Positions 28,432-42,200 of a stretch of DNA of 64,000 bases are shown piece after piece. Source of the stretch: Antedon mediterranea (Eukaryota > Echinodermata > Crinoidea > Comatulida > Antedonidae). Where the stretch lies: NCBI RefSeq assembly GCF_964355755.1, contig NC_092679.1, forward strand, positions 21,194,932 to 21,258,931. The letters run 5' to 3'. The translations under genes were made by a program, and so were the position numbers. The number at the start of each line of letters is the position of its first letter. Position 1 is the first letter of the stretch. The notes beneath the pieces are model-generated. The model saw only the letters and a list, made by a program, of their open reading frames with translations, had not been told where the DNA came from and searched no databases.

Positions 28432-31400
28432 TCAAGTGTCAATGTTTGTACCAGTTTCCAATTTCTTTGGCCAATCCAGGTCTACAGACTGAAATTAAAC
28501 AATATTAATTAGTATTTGCAATGGAATAAGGATACTACGTACACTTGTATTTTTTTATGTTTACTTACTGCAACATCAAGCTCTAAAATATCAACATTGC
28601 ATTTGAGTAGCTGTCCCAAGTTTGGTTCAGTTCGACCAAAGTCACTGTGAACAAACTCTTTGATATAGCTAATAAAAAAGTGTTAAGGAAATAAATATAT
28701 ATATATATATTACTGGTTAACATTCTTCCTTTAGTACCTTCTTTTTTCAAAGTTACTCTAGTCCTGTGCAGTCTCAAGACCTACAGTATTAATACTGTTC
28801 AACCACAGTACAGTACACAAAGTGAAAGGATACGTTCCAGCCTGGGTGCTGAGACTCAACTCAAAATGGTGATCGTCTATGTACTGAGCCTCCATGCTAT
28901 GAATCACACGTTCTCTAGTTGCTAGGTTACGACGATGTAGTACTCTGATTGGTGTCTTTTGGTATATTGTTATATCCTGTAAAGAAACAGACAAATAAAA
29001 GTTGTTTTGTAAACTTCAGGAGGAAACTGGATTAGGAGACTAGAACACTTTGTAATCTGTAGAAGGATACTGGATTTGGAGACTACTGTAGTTTACCTTG
29101 AATGTTTCCAGTATATTTAGATCTTCCTGTGTTTTTGCTTCTGCTACCCAAATTTTAGCTTTGTATGATTTTGTTTTTGCTATTTCACCTTCCTTTAACA
29201 TTTTAGTTTCCTCTCTAGAAAAATGTCAAATCAAGAAAAAAAAGTATAATAAGTTGAATAGACAAGGAAAATGTACGTGAAAGAAATACTGCATATTACA
29301 TATCATTTTTTTGATAATTAAATATTAGCTCAAATATAAACATAAGAAAAGTACTTTGGTATTTACTTTGTCACCATCTGTAAGTCGTTTACGGAAATTT
29401 CAACAGTTTCTGAATTTATTAGCTGAAAAAAACGAAATGATTGTAAAGCAAGGTTAATACTTTAGGTCCAAATTCCAAGATGGACAATTTTAATGACTTG
29501 TTTATCCAATCCAACTGTTTTTTAATTGTTATAGTAAATTGGTTTTTCTTTTTAAGACAATTTTAGTGATGATACCAATCATTGATTGAAATATACTACA
29601 GTACTGTACTTTATAAAATATTATTTTTTAAAGTTTTTTTGAAATATCGACATGCGGTGTAAACATTTTTTAATGACAATAAAAACCTAATTACCTCTTG
29701 TAATTTGGTAATTTCTTGCTGAACTTGTAAAGCTCTATGGGGGTCAAGCAGTTCCACCAGGAATGGTCTTCCTGTAATTTATAATAAAAAACATTTGAAA
29801 TAAAAAAATAAGTAGAAACAATTCACGTCATTTTTTAGATACTCAAAAAACCTCCAAAAACTTGCCTCTTCCTAATGTTTTCACATCAACGTCTTCTCTT
29901 CCTGATGAAGAAAATTTATAATCTGAAAGATAATTATTATATATCAAATACTGCTTATCTACATAATGACAAACATTACATACATAAAGTAGATTGAAAA
30001 ATAAGATTATACTTTTGGCTTTTAAGTGTTTTTTAATCGGCAAACAAATATATTCTTCAACTGAATGAGGTGTTTTACGCTCTCCATTGATGAACCAGGG
30101 TGTTTGACTTAGGGTCCGTGAGTACTTGTTGTACCTCCCTAAAATAATGGAATATAAAAGGATGTAGACCTCATTGTCATAAACCAAAAATAATTTTTTT
30201 TATTTGTTTTAATATAATTATGTATATAATGGCCTGTTTATAGCTCTCATTAGTCAAATAAATATGTACACTTATTTTAGTCCATTTTTATAATATTAAC
30301 CTGCTACAAATGCTGGTGCATAATTCATCGCTATGGTTACTGTACACATTGTTGTCGGTGTGCTTGGTGGCCAAGGGTAATGTCTAGAAAAAATGTTTAG
30401 AAAAAAACATTCATTGGCAATATTTCTTCTAATTCAAGTATTAAAAAAAAAACCTGAAATTTAATTTTTATCTTTTTGACCTCACCTTTCAAGTTCATCA
30501 GCAGACATATCGGACAACTTCTTATTTACGATGGTGCGAGGCACGCCATCATAGTTTTGAGATTTCTGAAAGAAAAAAACGGTAGATATTAAAAAATCCT
30601 TAAACAGCTAAATGTATGAATTAAATTTTGGGCTTACCTTCCTTCTCTTAGATGGTGGTTCACTGTTTCTGCTACCACCTGGATTTCTGAAACAATATGC
30701 ATATATAAATTTGAATATTTAAATTACCTACATATTAATATAATTAATAGTATTTTATTATATACAGTATACCGAGTACAGTGTGTAATGTATATGTTCC
30801 ATATTTCTTGTATCAAGGCAAGATGCTATCATTGTCTTAGCCTTCGAATGGAACATAAAGCTGTTGATCTGGTGTATATACAAGACACATGCACACGCTA
30901 AAGATAGCAAGACAATATTTAAAAAGAGGAGGGTTGTGTTTTGAGGAAGAGAATCTGAAATACTTAACTGAGATTGAATAATAACAATTCATACATTTAA
31001 TATTCATTTCTGTCTTATACTTACAAAAAGTCACATTCTCTACTTGTAGCAGAGTTGTTGATTGAAAGAGCGATCTCAAATGGACTCTGAAAAGGAAGAA
31101 TCATTTATTTAGAGAAATTATTGAACACAGGTGAGTTTGTAAAGCTCTGTCTACACTATCAAACTAGTTTAACAAAAGAATGTAATGTGCCCAAATATGG
31201 TAGCGATATGACATCATCCTGTCCATATACTGTATGGGCACATTTTGACTTACTGATGAACTGAATTTGACATCAAGTGAAGAGCTAAGCTTGGGTCCAT
31301 ACACCCACTTTAGGACATCTTTGATTGAACAGAGTTCTTCTAATTTATGAGAACTGTATAAAGATCTGTAAAATTACAAACAAATTATAATCAAATCTGT

Positions 31401-32535
31401 CTTGAAAAAAAATATATATTGCAACCATTTCTTAAAACCATTTATACCAATCAGTTAAAAAAACAATTCCAAGCTTTAATTTTTAAATACCTGTATGTTG
31501 ACTGCAAATGTTTCCATATAGCATACTGAAAACAAGAAAATTATTATTACTGTATGCATACACATGTTATGTATATTATAAAGCTAAACTAGTTTGACAA
31601 AAAAGTGTGATATGCCCAAATATGATAGTGATATGCCCAAATATAATAGTGATATGACATCATCATGTCCATATATGGGCACATCACATTTTTTTGTCAC
31701 ATAAAGTTTGACAAATATATAAGTAATATTATACTACTATGTGATGATAGGTTTTAAGGGTGATGGGCAGATTTTATTACTTCCAAAAACCTTCTAAAAT
31801 TGAGGTCAGTTCTGGACCCTATGGACACGCCCCTGGACCCGCCCACTAACCTGTCTAAGTATAAACTGCGTTGATAATGAAACACTTAATTGAAATGATT
31901 CATATTTATGATCTGCTTCCTGTACAGCTTCTAATACCTGTCAAAAAACATGACAATTTTTATCAGATATAATTTCAGTTTGTTTATTAAAAACAAAATT
32001 TTCACTATGTATGATTCAATACTCACTGACCTTTGACACAAAAAGTGATGAATTTTTATCTTGCAGTGTACCTAGACATGATATACATAGCAGTTCATCC
32101 TCTATAGTTTGGGTCCCATCAACCTCATTATCATCCATCTTCTCAGACACATTTTCATTTTTGGTATTAGTTTCATCAGATTCCACAGATTCTTCCATCA
32201 GTTTTTCAGTTGCATTTTCTAAAGATGTTTTCTTATACAACATTTTGTTAATAACCTAAAAATATATAAAAGTGATCATAATTGCTAATTATAGAAATGT
32301 GATTGTGTAGTTTGTAATTAAAAAAGAAAACTACAATTCTTTTAAATGAAATATTTTACGTTAAGCAATGAATTAGTTAGTGACAATTAAATTTGATATT
32401 CACCTCTGATGTATTATTTTCCTTGTAGTGGGAATGTATACGAGAGCCTAGATATCTAAGAATGCACCGCTGACAACATGATGTGCTTTGAAGGTCTTTT
32501 ATAACCTTTGTTTGTTCCTCTGTCGTTCCAAACAT
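28432..32535 (-). CDS. PUS10: tRNA pseudouridine synthase PUS10
   Basis: Seventeen coding exons: 32535-32404, 32255-32031, 31937-31851, 31525-31491, 31365-31254, 31086-31025, 30686-30638, 30565-30486, 30383-30301, 30138-30013, 29922-29866, 29771-29695, 29422-29367, 29214-29097, 28976-28834, 28668-28569, 28488-28432; 532 residues (human 529). It converts uridine to pseudouridine in the T-arm of tRNA and has further RNA roles. The N-terminal zinc module is CQRC (start) plus CISC (in exon 2). The catalytic aspartate is in GREDVDVKTLG. The C-terminal part has KTPIRVLHRR, STQAGTYIKEFVHSDFGRT and ILELDVASVDLDWP. The start MFGTTEEQ is the first ATG after a 5'-UTR acceptor and aligns with the usual N-terminus. 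The intron after 29866 uses GC at the donor. Exon 2 is rich in acidic residues and little conserved. Confidence 0.97.
28693..28711. repeat. Short TA microsatellite
   Basis: AT dinucleotide run in the PUS10 intron before coding exon 16. Confidence 0.8.
31142..31247. mobile_element. MITE-A left part, ending at a PUS10 splice donor
   Basis: Begins TA/AAGCTCTGTCTACACTATC and continues to ATGGGCACATTTTG, stopping about seven bases short of the donor (exon end 31254). The right end of the element is lost. Confidence 0.8.
31580..31713. mobile_element. MITE-A copy with damaged ends
   Basis: AAGCT joined directly to AAACTAGTTTGACAAAAAAG, two GATATGCCCAAATAT-type units, and a right arm CACATAAAGTTTGACA; both terminal blocks are shortened. 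Confidence 0.75.
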
Positions 32536-33211
32536 TTCGATCCAACCAAGAAGGCTGGAATGGAATAATACGGTAATAAATAATATATTTTAAAGATTCT
32601 AAAAAATAACACAAATGTACTTTGTTATAAAGGACAAGCAATGAAATTGCAATATACGTTTTTTAAGTTATGCAAAAGCTTGGAAGTGTCTAAATAACGA
32701 AATAAAAAAAAACTGGGGCGAAACGACTCCATAAAGCATGAATAATCTTTCAAGTACCATGAAACTATATAGCTTTGCCTTGATTAGACATGCTCTGGCC
32801 TAGAATTTGTTGGCCTACGCATATCTTTTATTTTATTTTTAGATTAATTCAACGAGGCCTACGCAAAACACAGTCACAAAAAAATGAAAATATGTTACTT
32901 TAGTTTAAAGCAATATATACTGACTTAAATTATCAAAAATAAGAACACGGTTTTTAGCAAATAGTCACTTGTGTCTTGTCCAATGTTGAATTCACTTGTG
33001 TTTTGATACACGAACATGTGTTTTTTGTATAGATTTTACACGCGTTTCAAACTCTCTAAAACGCGTTGACAAAGATACAATAGCTTATTAACTTTTCAAA
33101 ATGAAACTGCTTGAATTCAAATTTGCAACGCGTTTTAAACGTATTTTACGCTCAAGAGAAAAAACATCCTTAACGTTGTTTTCGCGACCAGCGAAGAAAA
33201 AAAAAATAAAG
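32536..33211. promoter_or_regulatory. Divergent promoter region between PUS10 and ZC3H14
   Basis: About 675 bp between start codons. ACGCG-containing words recur near 33038-33067 (CACGCGTTTCAAA and AAAACGCGTTGAC) and 33126-33138 (CAACGCGTTTTAAACG), partly in mirror orientation. They may be core elements for both genes; no factor is assigned. The region also holds the PUS10 5'-UTR acceptor (about 32558). Confidence 0.5.
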
Positions 33212-36200
33212 ATGGATATCGGCAAAGAAATAAGTTACAAAATCAGGGTAATTTTAATTGATTATGACTTTGTATTATATATTAAATCTTATATTAGGTA
33301 TCCTAGCAAATTCAAACTGTGTTTCAAACGTATTTATCGCCTTTTAAAGCAAATGTAAGTAAAGATAAGCTAGGCTCTCACTCACCGGTCAGTTTGAGTT
33401 GTGACCTCGCGTGGTAAAATCGGTTGCCCAGGTACGCATTTTAGGAGGATGCTTTCATTTGTGCAAGAGGCCTAGATGCTAGGCTAGGTCTAGGTAGATG
33501 GTTTTAATTTCATTAGCTATGCCTAGGCTCAACCAGATCTAGTATGCCAACTACTCTACTAGGCATACAGTAAGTCTACAGTAGTAGGCATGCTGCTTTT
33601 TCTAATATTTTTAATAGGCCAAAAAATATTATTTTAATTATTATCATTTGCAGGATGCCATCAAGGCAAAGCTGGTGGACCTGGGTGCTTATGTTGGTAA
33701 GTATAACAATTATTTAATACGTCAATATAAATGATGTGATCAGATGGATCATTCATATTTTCGCTTGTAATTGCTGAACTAACTTGCGTTGTGGCCAAGT
33801 GAGAACCAAGCCTTATATCAGCCCGTGCAGGAATGTTATTTATTATATTTTTATATAACTTTTTATTTTAGTTTTTATATGCCTTTTATATACTCTAGAT
33901 TTGATTTGATTTGATTTATTTCGGCATCAGTACATAAAATATCACAGACATACAATTAAAATTGGCAAATATAAAAATACCAATATAAAACAAGGATGCC
34001 AAGGATAACTCATAAAAGTCCTCTACGGACTTGTTTCCAATGAGGTCCTTTGAAAAAACAGCAAAAAAGACAAACAAAGCAACATAATAAAAATTACAAA
34101 AAAACAGCAAAAAGGACAATCGAAAAAAGAAGAAGCGCTAATTAAATAGTTTCTAGAGCTAGTGAACGTTCCTGTAGATACTTTTTAACTTTACTTTTAA
34201 AACAACAAACAGTTTGTGATTCCTTAATGTTAATTGGTAAATTATTCCATTCTTTAATAGCATTGTAAAAAAAGGTCACATGTGCCATTGGCTTGATAGT
34301 TGGGATTCTAAAATTAAAATTGCATCCCCTAGTATTGTAATTATGACTGTCTGAAATTCTAATAAAACGATTGCATAAATAAGGTGGACAACAATGATTA
34401 TATATTTTAAAAACATGACAGACTCTAAGAAATTCGACACGGTCTTGGACTTTTAACATACCAACGTCGTTTAGCTGAGATTGACCAACATGAGATCGGG
34501 GACCTAACTTTTTTATAAAACGAACCATTTTGTTTTGAGTCGTTTGTAATTTTGATTTTAAATTTTTATTTACCGTAGAAGACCATGAGCAAACCGAATA
34601 ATCGAACATCGGTTGGATTAAAGCAAAACTAAGAATTTTGCGACAATGTGAATTAAGAAATGATGATTGTCGGTACAGAAATTTCAGTCTGCCGTTTGCT
34701 TTGTTTATAACAGAGCGGGCAATGACGTCACCTGATACATTTTGGTCAATCTCAATACCTAGATATTTGATAGATTTTGATCCATTTATAGTCGTTCCAA
34801 AGTAATCAATATAGAATTCGTTTACTTTGCTTAATCTACGTTTAGAACCAAACAGGATGCATTCGGTCTTACCCATATGAAGCGAAAGTTGATTGTCGAT
34901 CAGCCAATTATTGCATGATACGAGATTGTTTTGGAGTTTAGATTGTTGCCTTGAGGTAAAGAATTTTCAAATTATAATTTGTTTACAATAAAATTATGTT
35001 TTTTATTCCATGTAGATGAAGAGCTGCCAGATTATATAATGGTGATGATAGCAAACAAGAAGACTACAGATCAAATGAGAGATGACCTACAGTTGTTTCT
35101 TAGTCATAATACTGACAAATTTACTGAGTGGTACGTCAATATATATTAAAATGAACTATAAAAGAGGGGCGAAGGTATGCTTAGCAAGGGGGTTTTCTTC
35201 TGGGTTAAGTTTGGAACATTTCAGTATTTTATTTATTTTTATTTGATGTCTTTATGCACATGTGGCCAAAGATTGCCAATAGTAAATTAATCACTTATAG
35301 GTGGTAATCCTCCTGATACAGGGGCTATGTTGTGAACCAGTTCACCGGGGTAACCCCCCTACTGGTCTAAAATGATGAATTGAGTTCTTTAAAGTGCACA
35401 CAGGTTATAACTGGACCTATGGTAATAGTCCTTATACAAGAAGACTTGTTCCACCACCAGAACTAGGAGAGAGGTGGTCTCGCACCCATGTCGATATTCT
35501 TTAGGTACAATAACCAACGCCCCTGTATTAACCGCTTGGCTATTTGACTCACTCAAAATATTTGTTAAAATGACCTTAAATGTACAATTGTGTTCTCATT
35601 TTAGGCTGGATACAGTTATTCACAAATTGCAATCTGCTACAGTTGAAGACTCACTGAAAGCCCCACCAGTAGAGTTAGAAGAAATAAAACCATCTGAACC
35701 TTTGTCTGCACCTCAATCAGCCCCTCCCTCTCAACCACCAAAAAAATCACGCAAAGGAAAAGACTCAAAATCTTCCAAAACAAAACATAGCAAAAAAGTA
35801 AAAGAACCTTTACAAGAGGAACCTAAGGAAGTTGTCTCTTCAGTAGTGAAAGAACCAGAACCACCAGTAATAAAAGAACCAGAACCATCAATAGTGGTGG
35901 AAGAAGTCAGACCAGATGATCCATCACAAGCCATCATTACGTTAACTCCGGAGACTGGTGACTTCGATGAAGAACTCAATCCGGAACCAATTGAGATGGT
36001 TGTACCTCCTCCACAGAAAGTTGAAAAACTTCAAGAAACATCTGAGGCACAGGTTGCTCCTATCGTCAGCATTGATCAAGATCTAGTTCCAATGATATCA
36101 GAAGATTCCAGAGAAGATTGTCTTGATAAGAGGAATGTCACTCAAATATCCACATCACCAATGTCAATTATTGGAGAATCTGGAAGTTTGACAAGAACTG

Positions 36201-39200
36201 TTAAAACGGACTCAAAGGCATACACAACAACTAGAAAAACACAGGTAAGAATATACTGTAGATGATGAATGTTGATTCATCTATTTACTATGATATTATA
36301 GGAAATCGGTGACATTCACAGTAGGTACAAATCGGTGACATTTAGGTAGATATTAATGACATTTATGTACGAATCTGAGACATTTCCTTAAGAATCTAAC
36401 ATTGACGTAGGCATCTGTGACATTAAGGTACAAGTTGGTGACATTTAGGTACAAATTGGTGAGTTAGGTTCAAATCAGTGACATGACATTTTTACACTCA
36501 GATCCTACCCTGACACCGTTGGTATTAAAGCACACACTTTATCACAATCAATTGGTGTTTTTTTCCTGTAGATACATTCACGACTTGGAGTCAGAACTCA
36601 GAGACCTCCAATACAGAATAAGTATGATAAAAATGATAAACCCAGGAAGTACATGTTGGGGTCAGTTGTAGGTCAAGTGATAGAAGATGAAGATGATGAT
36701 GACAATTTACCTGTTACCAAGCAAGGCCTAACAAGTGTTGTGAAACCAAAAAGAAGGTAATTGTTTTACTATAGGGGAGCTGTCTTGGTGGCTAACATGC
36801 TTGCTTTCCAATCCAAGGGTTCAATCCTGACCTAGTGGGTTGTAACTCACGACTCTTTCAACTTCACTCCCTAAAGCCTGTTTTCCTGTCAACGTTATTC
36901 GACGCTGTCGTCGTTGATCGTTCAACAGTTCAAGACGATCGTTTGAAAACAATCAAGTTTAAATGATAATGATAGCGAGTACCTTTTCCTGTAAATCGTT
37001 AACATTTCAATGTTTACGTAGAAAATTGCCGATTACTGTTTAACGATAGCATCAAATTACGTCGGCAGGAAAACAGGCTTAAGCCTCAAATGAGACTTAA
37101 AGCACGATAAAATATCCATCCTGTAATTGGCGTTACTTGCTGTTGGATGCGTATGAAATAAACAAAAAATATATAAAGAAAAAAAAACTCTTTGTATTAC
37201 ATGCAAATGTAATGATGTTATTCACTTATTTTTCTACTTCTCAATTGTAGGCCCACCCTCCCACCATCAAAGCAAGCTAACAAGTCCTTACTCGTTAGAG
37301 CAATGAGCGATGCACAAAGATCTACAATCAAAGTATTAAACCGAAAGAAAGCAAGTGCTGTGAAAATAGTCAGGTAGGTTTCAAAATAGCATCTTTTACT
37401 GTAGATCCAAAATGTGTAATAGAGAAGTTTTAAAGCTATGTCTACACTATCAAACTTTATGTGATGTGCCCATATATAGACATGATAATGTCATATCAAC
37501 ACCATATTTAGGCTTATCACTACCATACTTAGGCATATCACTACCATATTTGGGCATATCACTACCATATTTGGGCATATCACTACCATATTTGGGCACA
37601 TCACACTTTTTTTGTCAGATTAGTTTGATAGTGTAGACATAGCTTTATAGTGTGTAAATGGAATGAATTTCTAATTTCTAATTGTTATTTTAGTTTTAAT
37701 TTCAATATGACGCATAATTTATTTTTTAATTTTCAACAGGCCAAGTGTAAAAGGGAAAACCTTGCCAAGAAATCTTCTGTCAAGAGCGATTACAAATGCG
37801 ACAATGACAGAGATCCAGACCAGAATTCATCAAAACCCACGGACGCAACCAGAATTAGAAAAAAATCCATTTGTCTCTGAAGAACCGGTTTCTGTAAAGT
37901 CAAAGCCAAGCAATTTGATTCCACTAGATCTAGATAGCAGTGAGTGTATTACATTGGTACCATCTGAAGAAGGATTTGAAGTCGTAATGGGTAATGAACA
38001 AGGTAAGGTAAAATGATAAATACAAGGGGATGGGGAGAGCAGATGCAGGAAAAGGGCAGATATTATGGGAGGGTAAGATATAATGGGAGGGGAAGCTCCT
38101 GAGTTACTTCAGCATAAATACAAATTTACTAGACATTACATATAATGTGTAAACCCTCAACCTCCAAAGTTAAAAATTCCAATGCATATGTTTCATATGT
38201 AATAGTAATAATATCTTCTTTCGAACAACGACTGTTAATGATTTGTACATGTTTTGTATTTATAGATGAAATCGTATCGTCTGTGAGGCATGTAGACGTA
38301 GAAAGAGATGTTGAAGAAGAAAATGAATTAGACCAGAGAATAAGAAATATAACGTATGCAGATGAGCGGGTTGTCAAGACAACTGCAAAGGTGCCCCCTG
38401 TTATCATGATCAAAGAACCAGAAATGTACGTTTTATTTTATAATCCGACGAATAAATAGTATAGTCTGTAAACTAATTTAATGTAACTATGTAGTGCAGT
38501 AGGGGATACCTTCGGGAGTGTGGTGTTGACCGTAGTGTTACAAAACGTATTTCCCCTTCAGTTCATGAGAAAGTGGAGTCCCCTTGATAGTGCTTTTCCC
38601 TGAATAGGGTGTCCCAAAAGAGTGGTTCGACTTGTGGTTAAATTTGTCAATATATATCTTGGTAAATAAATTACTTTTGTTATTTTTCTTAGAGCACCAA
38701 CACCGCCAAAACCAGTGAACAATCCCAGATTTATTGTCACCTTGGCTGGAGCAGATAATATGCGTAATCAGCAACAAAGGAGGGCGCCGAAAAGGGCAAG
38801 GGTCAAAGCACAAATACCAGTGATAAGGACCGTTCATAATGAGAGTATGAATACAAGCGTTCCGTCCTACAAGGCTACTAGTAAAGATGTCCTTTTGACC
38901 AGAGGTCAGTTTGCATATCAATCATGTCTACATTTGTTACTGCAATAACATTGGTATGGTGCCTAAGGCTCTGTCTACACTATCAAACTAGTTTGACAAA
39001 AACAGTGTGATGTACCCAAATATGGTAGATGTGCCTAAATGTGGTAGTGACATGACATCATCATGCCCATATATGTGCACATCACATTTTTTGTCACATA
39101 AAGTTTGATAGTGTAGACATAGCTTTAGGCCTTCAGAAAAGGTTCTTTTGCCAAGCACATTTTTTTTGTTTAGCTGATTTGTGATTGTGTAAATCAATCA

Positions 39201-42200
39201 TGCAATTTCTCCCTCTCCGGTTTGTACTTGGTAAACATTACAAGTTTTTTAGACCTTATTGAAGTTCAAATTTAAATTTTTTTGAAATTGTACTGATGTA
39301 CAGTGCTTGGCAATATGTGTATACAGTATTGTTTTAATTATTTTATAGATAATGCAGTATAGTAAATATATAGTAAATGCAGTTCTGACCATACAGTAAT
39401 TGTTCTAAAAATCGTTAATATCCATATTTATATGGTGTTATATAATGCCTAAATAATTTCCTGTCATTTGATTGGATGATTATTGGTCACATGGCGTGTA
39501 ATAGTACGCCATATTGAACTATTAAATGTAGGCATAGGCCTACCTTTTATTTAATCTGATTCAAATGACAGAAATCTATTTAGATGTTTATAAAACAAAT
39601 ATATGATTGTTTTATATTCATGTAATGGTACAAATATTAATGGATGTCATCATTCACCTCATGCCATTATTTGTACCATTACACTCATAAACATTCATTA
39701 TTTGTATATTATCAATTGAATAACTTGTTTTTATTGATTGGTTATAGTGAACCAAGTTGTAGAAGAAAAAGAATTATACACATTTGAAAACCAGGTGGTA
39801 AGAGGAGGTGACATAAGAGGTTTTGCATCCAGGTTGGAATCTGTTGTTCCAATGGCTAGAGTAGAAACGGATATTCCTGTGGTAGCGTTACAGAGTACAC
39901 CAAAGGTCAACCAAGTGTCATTTAGTCTGCATGATTCAGAGGGTAAGAAAATGTGTTGTTTATTGAATCTCATTTTTGTGTGAACAACCTCATAAGAACT
40001 TGCTCTAACCTAGGCCTATTGTTTATGTACCATTACTACTGCAAACACTGTAGACATACATATACAGTATTTATGATGAGGGGGGAGTTTCTAGTTTTCA
40101 GAGAGTCTGGTGTTGGGATAGTCAGTTTTATAATATGTTTTATTAAACTATCTACTTTTTTAGATGAAGAGATGGAAGATGTATCTGGACCTAAAAAGCA
40201 GAAAATTTTAGAGAGGTGCTTGTTCTGGCCAGCTTGTAAGAATGGTGATGTATGTACCTATGTACACCCTACTACTAAGTGTGTGTAAGTTCATTCAATT
40301 TACCATTAAATAAGTTACTGTACTAACATACCACCTATAGAAACATCAGAAACTCAGAACAGATCCACAAAGATAGCACTTAGGTCACGTTATATTATTA
40401 TATCCGCACTCACCCATCTTAAAAAAAATCCTGGATCTGCTCCTGAATTCACTCACAATTTGGTCATTTACTAAAAATAAGATTAGTCAAAATTGTCACA
40501 ATAATTTTAATTTGGTAACAAATGTTCTCACATGAAATTAAAATGTCTAAAATGTATATAAGTTTTGATATGCTTAAATAAAAGTTACAAGAACCAAAGA
40601 TTACATTATATATTGTTTTTTCAGAAAAATATTCATTAAGCCCTGTCTACACTATCAAACTTCATGTGACTAAAAATGTGATGTACCCATATTGTATATG
40701 GGTATGATGATGTCATATCAATACCATAATTGGGAACATCACACTTTTTTTGTCAAACTAGTTTGATAGTGTAGACAGAGCTTTAGAAACTAGATGAATT
40801 TATTTCAACATACATTATATTTTTGATGAATGTTTATTTTTTATAATTTTAGAACGTTTCCTAAATGCAAGTTTGGAGATAAATGCTTGTATATTCATCC
40901 AAATTGCAAGTTTGATGCAAAGTGCACACGATCCGATTGTCCGTACACTCATGCTACTCGAACAAAACCTAATGCGCTGCCAAGTCCTCCAGGTAAGGTT
41001 TTTAAGCAATATAGTATAGGATATACAGTACTGGTATTAGTTCCGAAGTGGTAAGCTCTGTCTACACTATCAAACTTAATGTGACAAATAATTGTGATAT
41101 TCCCCATAATGTCCTATCACTACCATATGGGCACAATTTTTTTTGTCAAACTAGTTTGATAGTGTTGACAGAGCTTTACGTCCTTTGAAACTTTGTTCTT
41201 ATTAATCGCCTAGAAAATCCCTTTAGTTTGCACAAATTCAAATGTCATTTCTTTAAGGGTGAAAAAAAATCTCTGTTTATACTGTTAAACTAGTTTGACA
41301 AAAAAAAGTGTGATATGCCCAAATATGGTAGATGTGCCTAAATGCGGTAGTGACATGACATCATCATGTCCATATATAGGCACATCACATTTTTTGTTGT
41401 CACATAAAGTTTGAGCTTTGGAGAAACAGACAGAAGGAACAAACAATTGGAAAATGTAAAATGCTTTATAGAAATGTGAGTTGTATATTTTGTTTTCTTT
41501 TAGTCTCTCCTCCATTAAAGATGACAAGTCAGAGACCGTTACCGGCAATATGCAAGTTCCATCCTGGTTGTCAAAATCCAACCTGTACTTTTCAACATCC
41601 TAAGGTAAATTAAATCTGTCACTTTATGTAGTGTATTTCATTTGTCATTAATACAAATTTCTCTGATGTTACTGCTGTGTACTTAAAGTTTGTATTTGTT
41701 GTTTAAGAGGTAGTCAAGTCATATTTATGTGTGCAATTACTTTATTTCTCACTCTCATAACATAAACAATAAAACTTCATTAACAAATGTGGCAAAAAAT
41801 ACCAAAATAAATCAGCTTTCGCTACTTAAGTTTTGATCTTTAAAGTAAAATGCATTAATTTTTTAACACAATTGATCGTAAAGTTAAATTAAATAAGTTT
41901 GTAATCTATTTATTAAAGTATTTGATATTCTCTGTTCAGCCTTGCAGATTTGGGAGCGCATGTACAAGACCGAATTGTGTCTTCAGCCATCCTAAAGTTG
42001 TCAGAGGTTCAGCTTTGAAATGGACAAAAAAGTAAGCCATACGATATTACTACATGTACTACAATGAAATTAATAATGTACACATTTTATCTAAAGCTTG
42101 GTTCCCACTAGAACGTAACGCAAGGACGTAAACGCAACGCAAGTGTTTTAACCAAGACAAGCGAAGTTAAGCTTGGTTCCCACTAGAACGTAACGCAAGG

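Noticed and set aside
34142-34876. Host gene of 244 codons antisense in ZC3H14
   Set aside because: The sequence is the C-terminal part of a LINE reverse transcriptase.
35731-35979. Serine-rich 82-codon frame on the - strand
   Set aside because: Antisense shadow of the large ZC3H14 exon 4.
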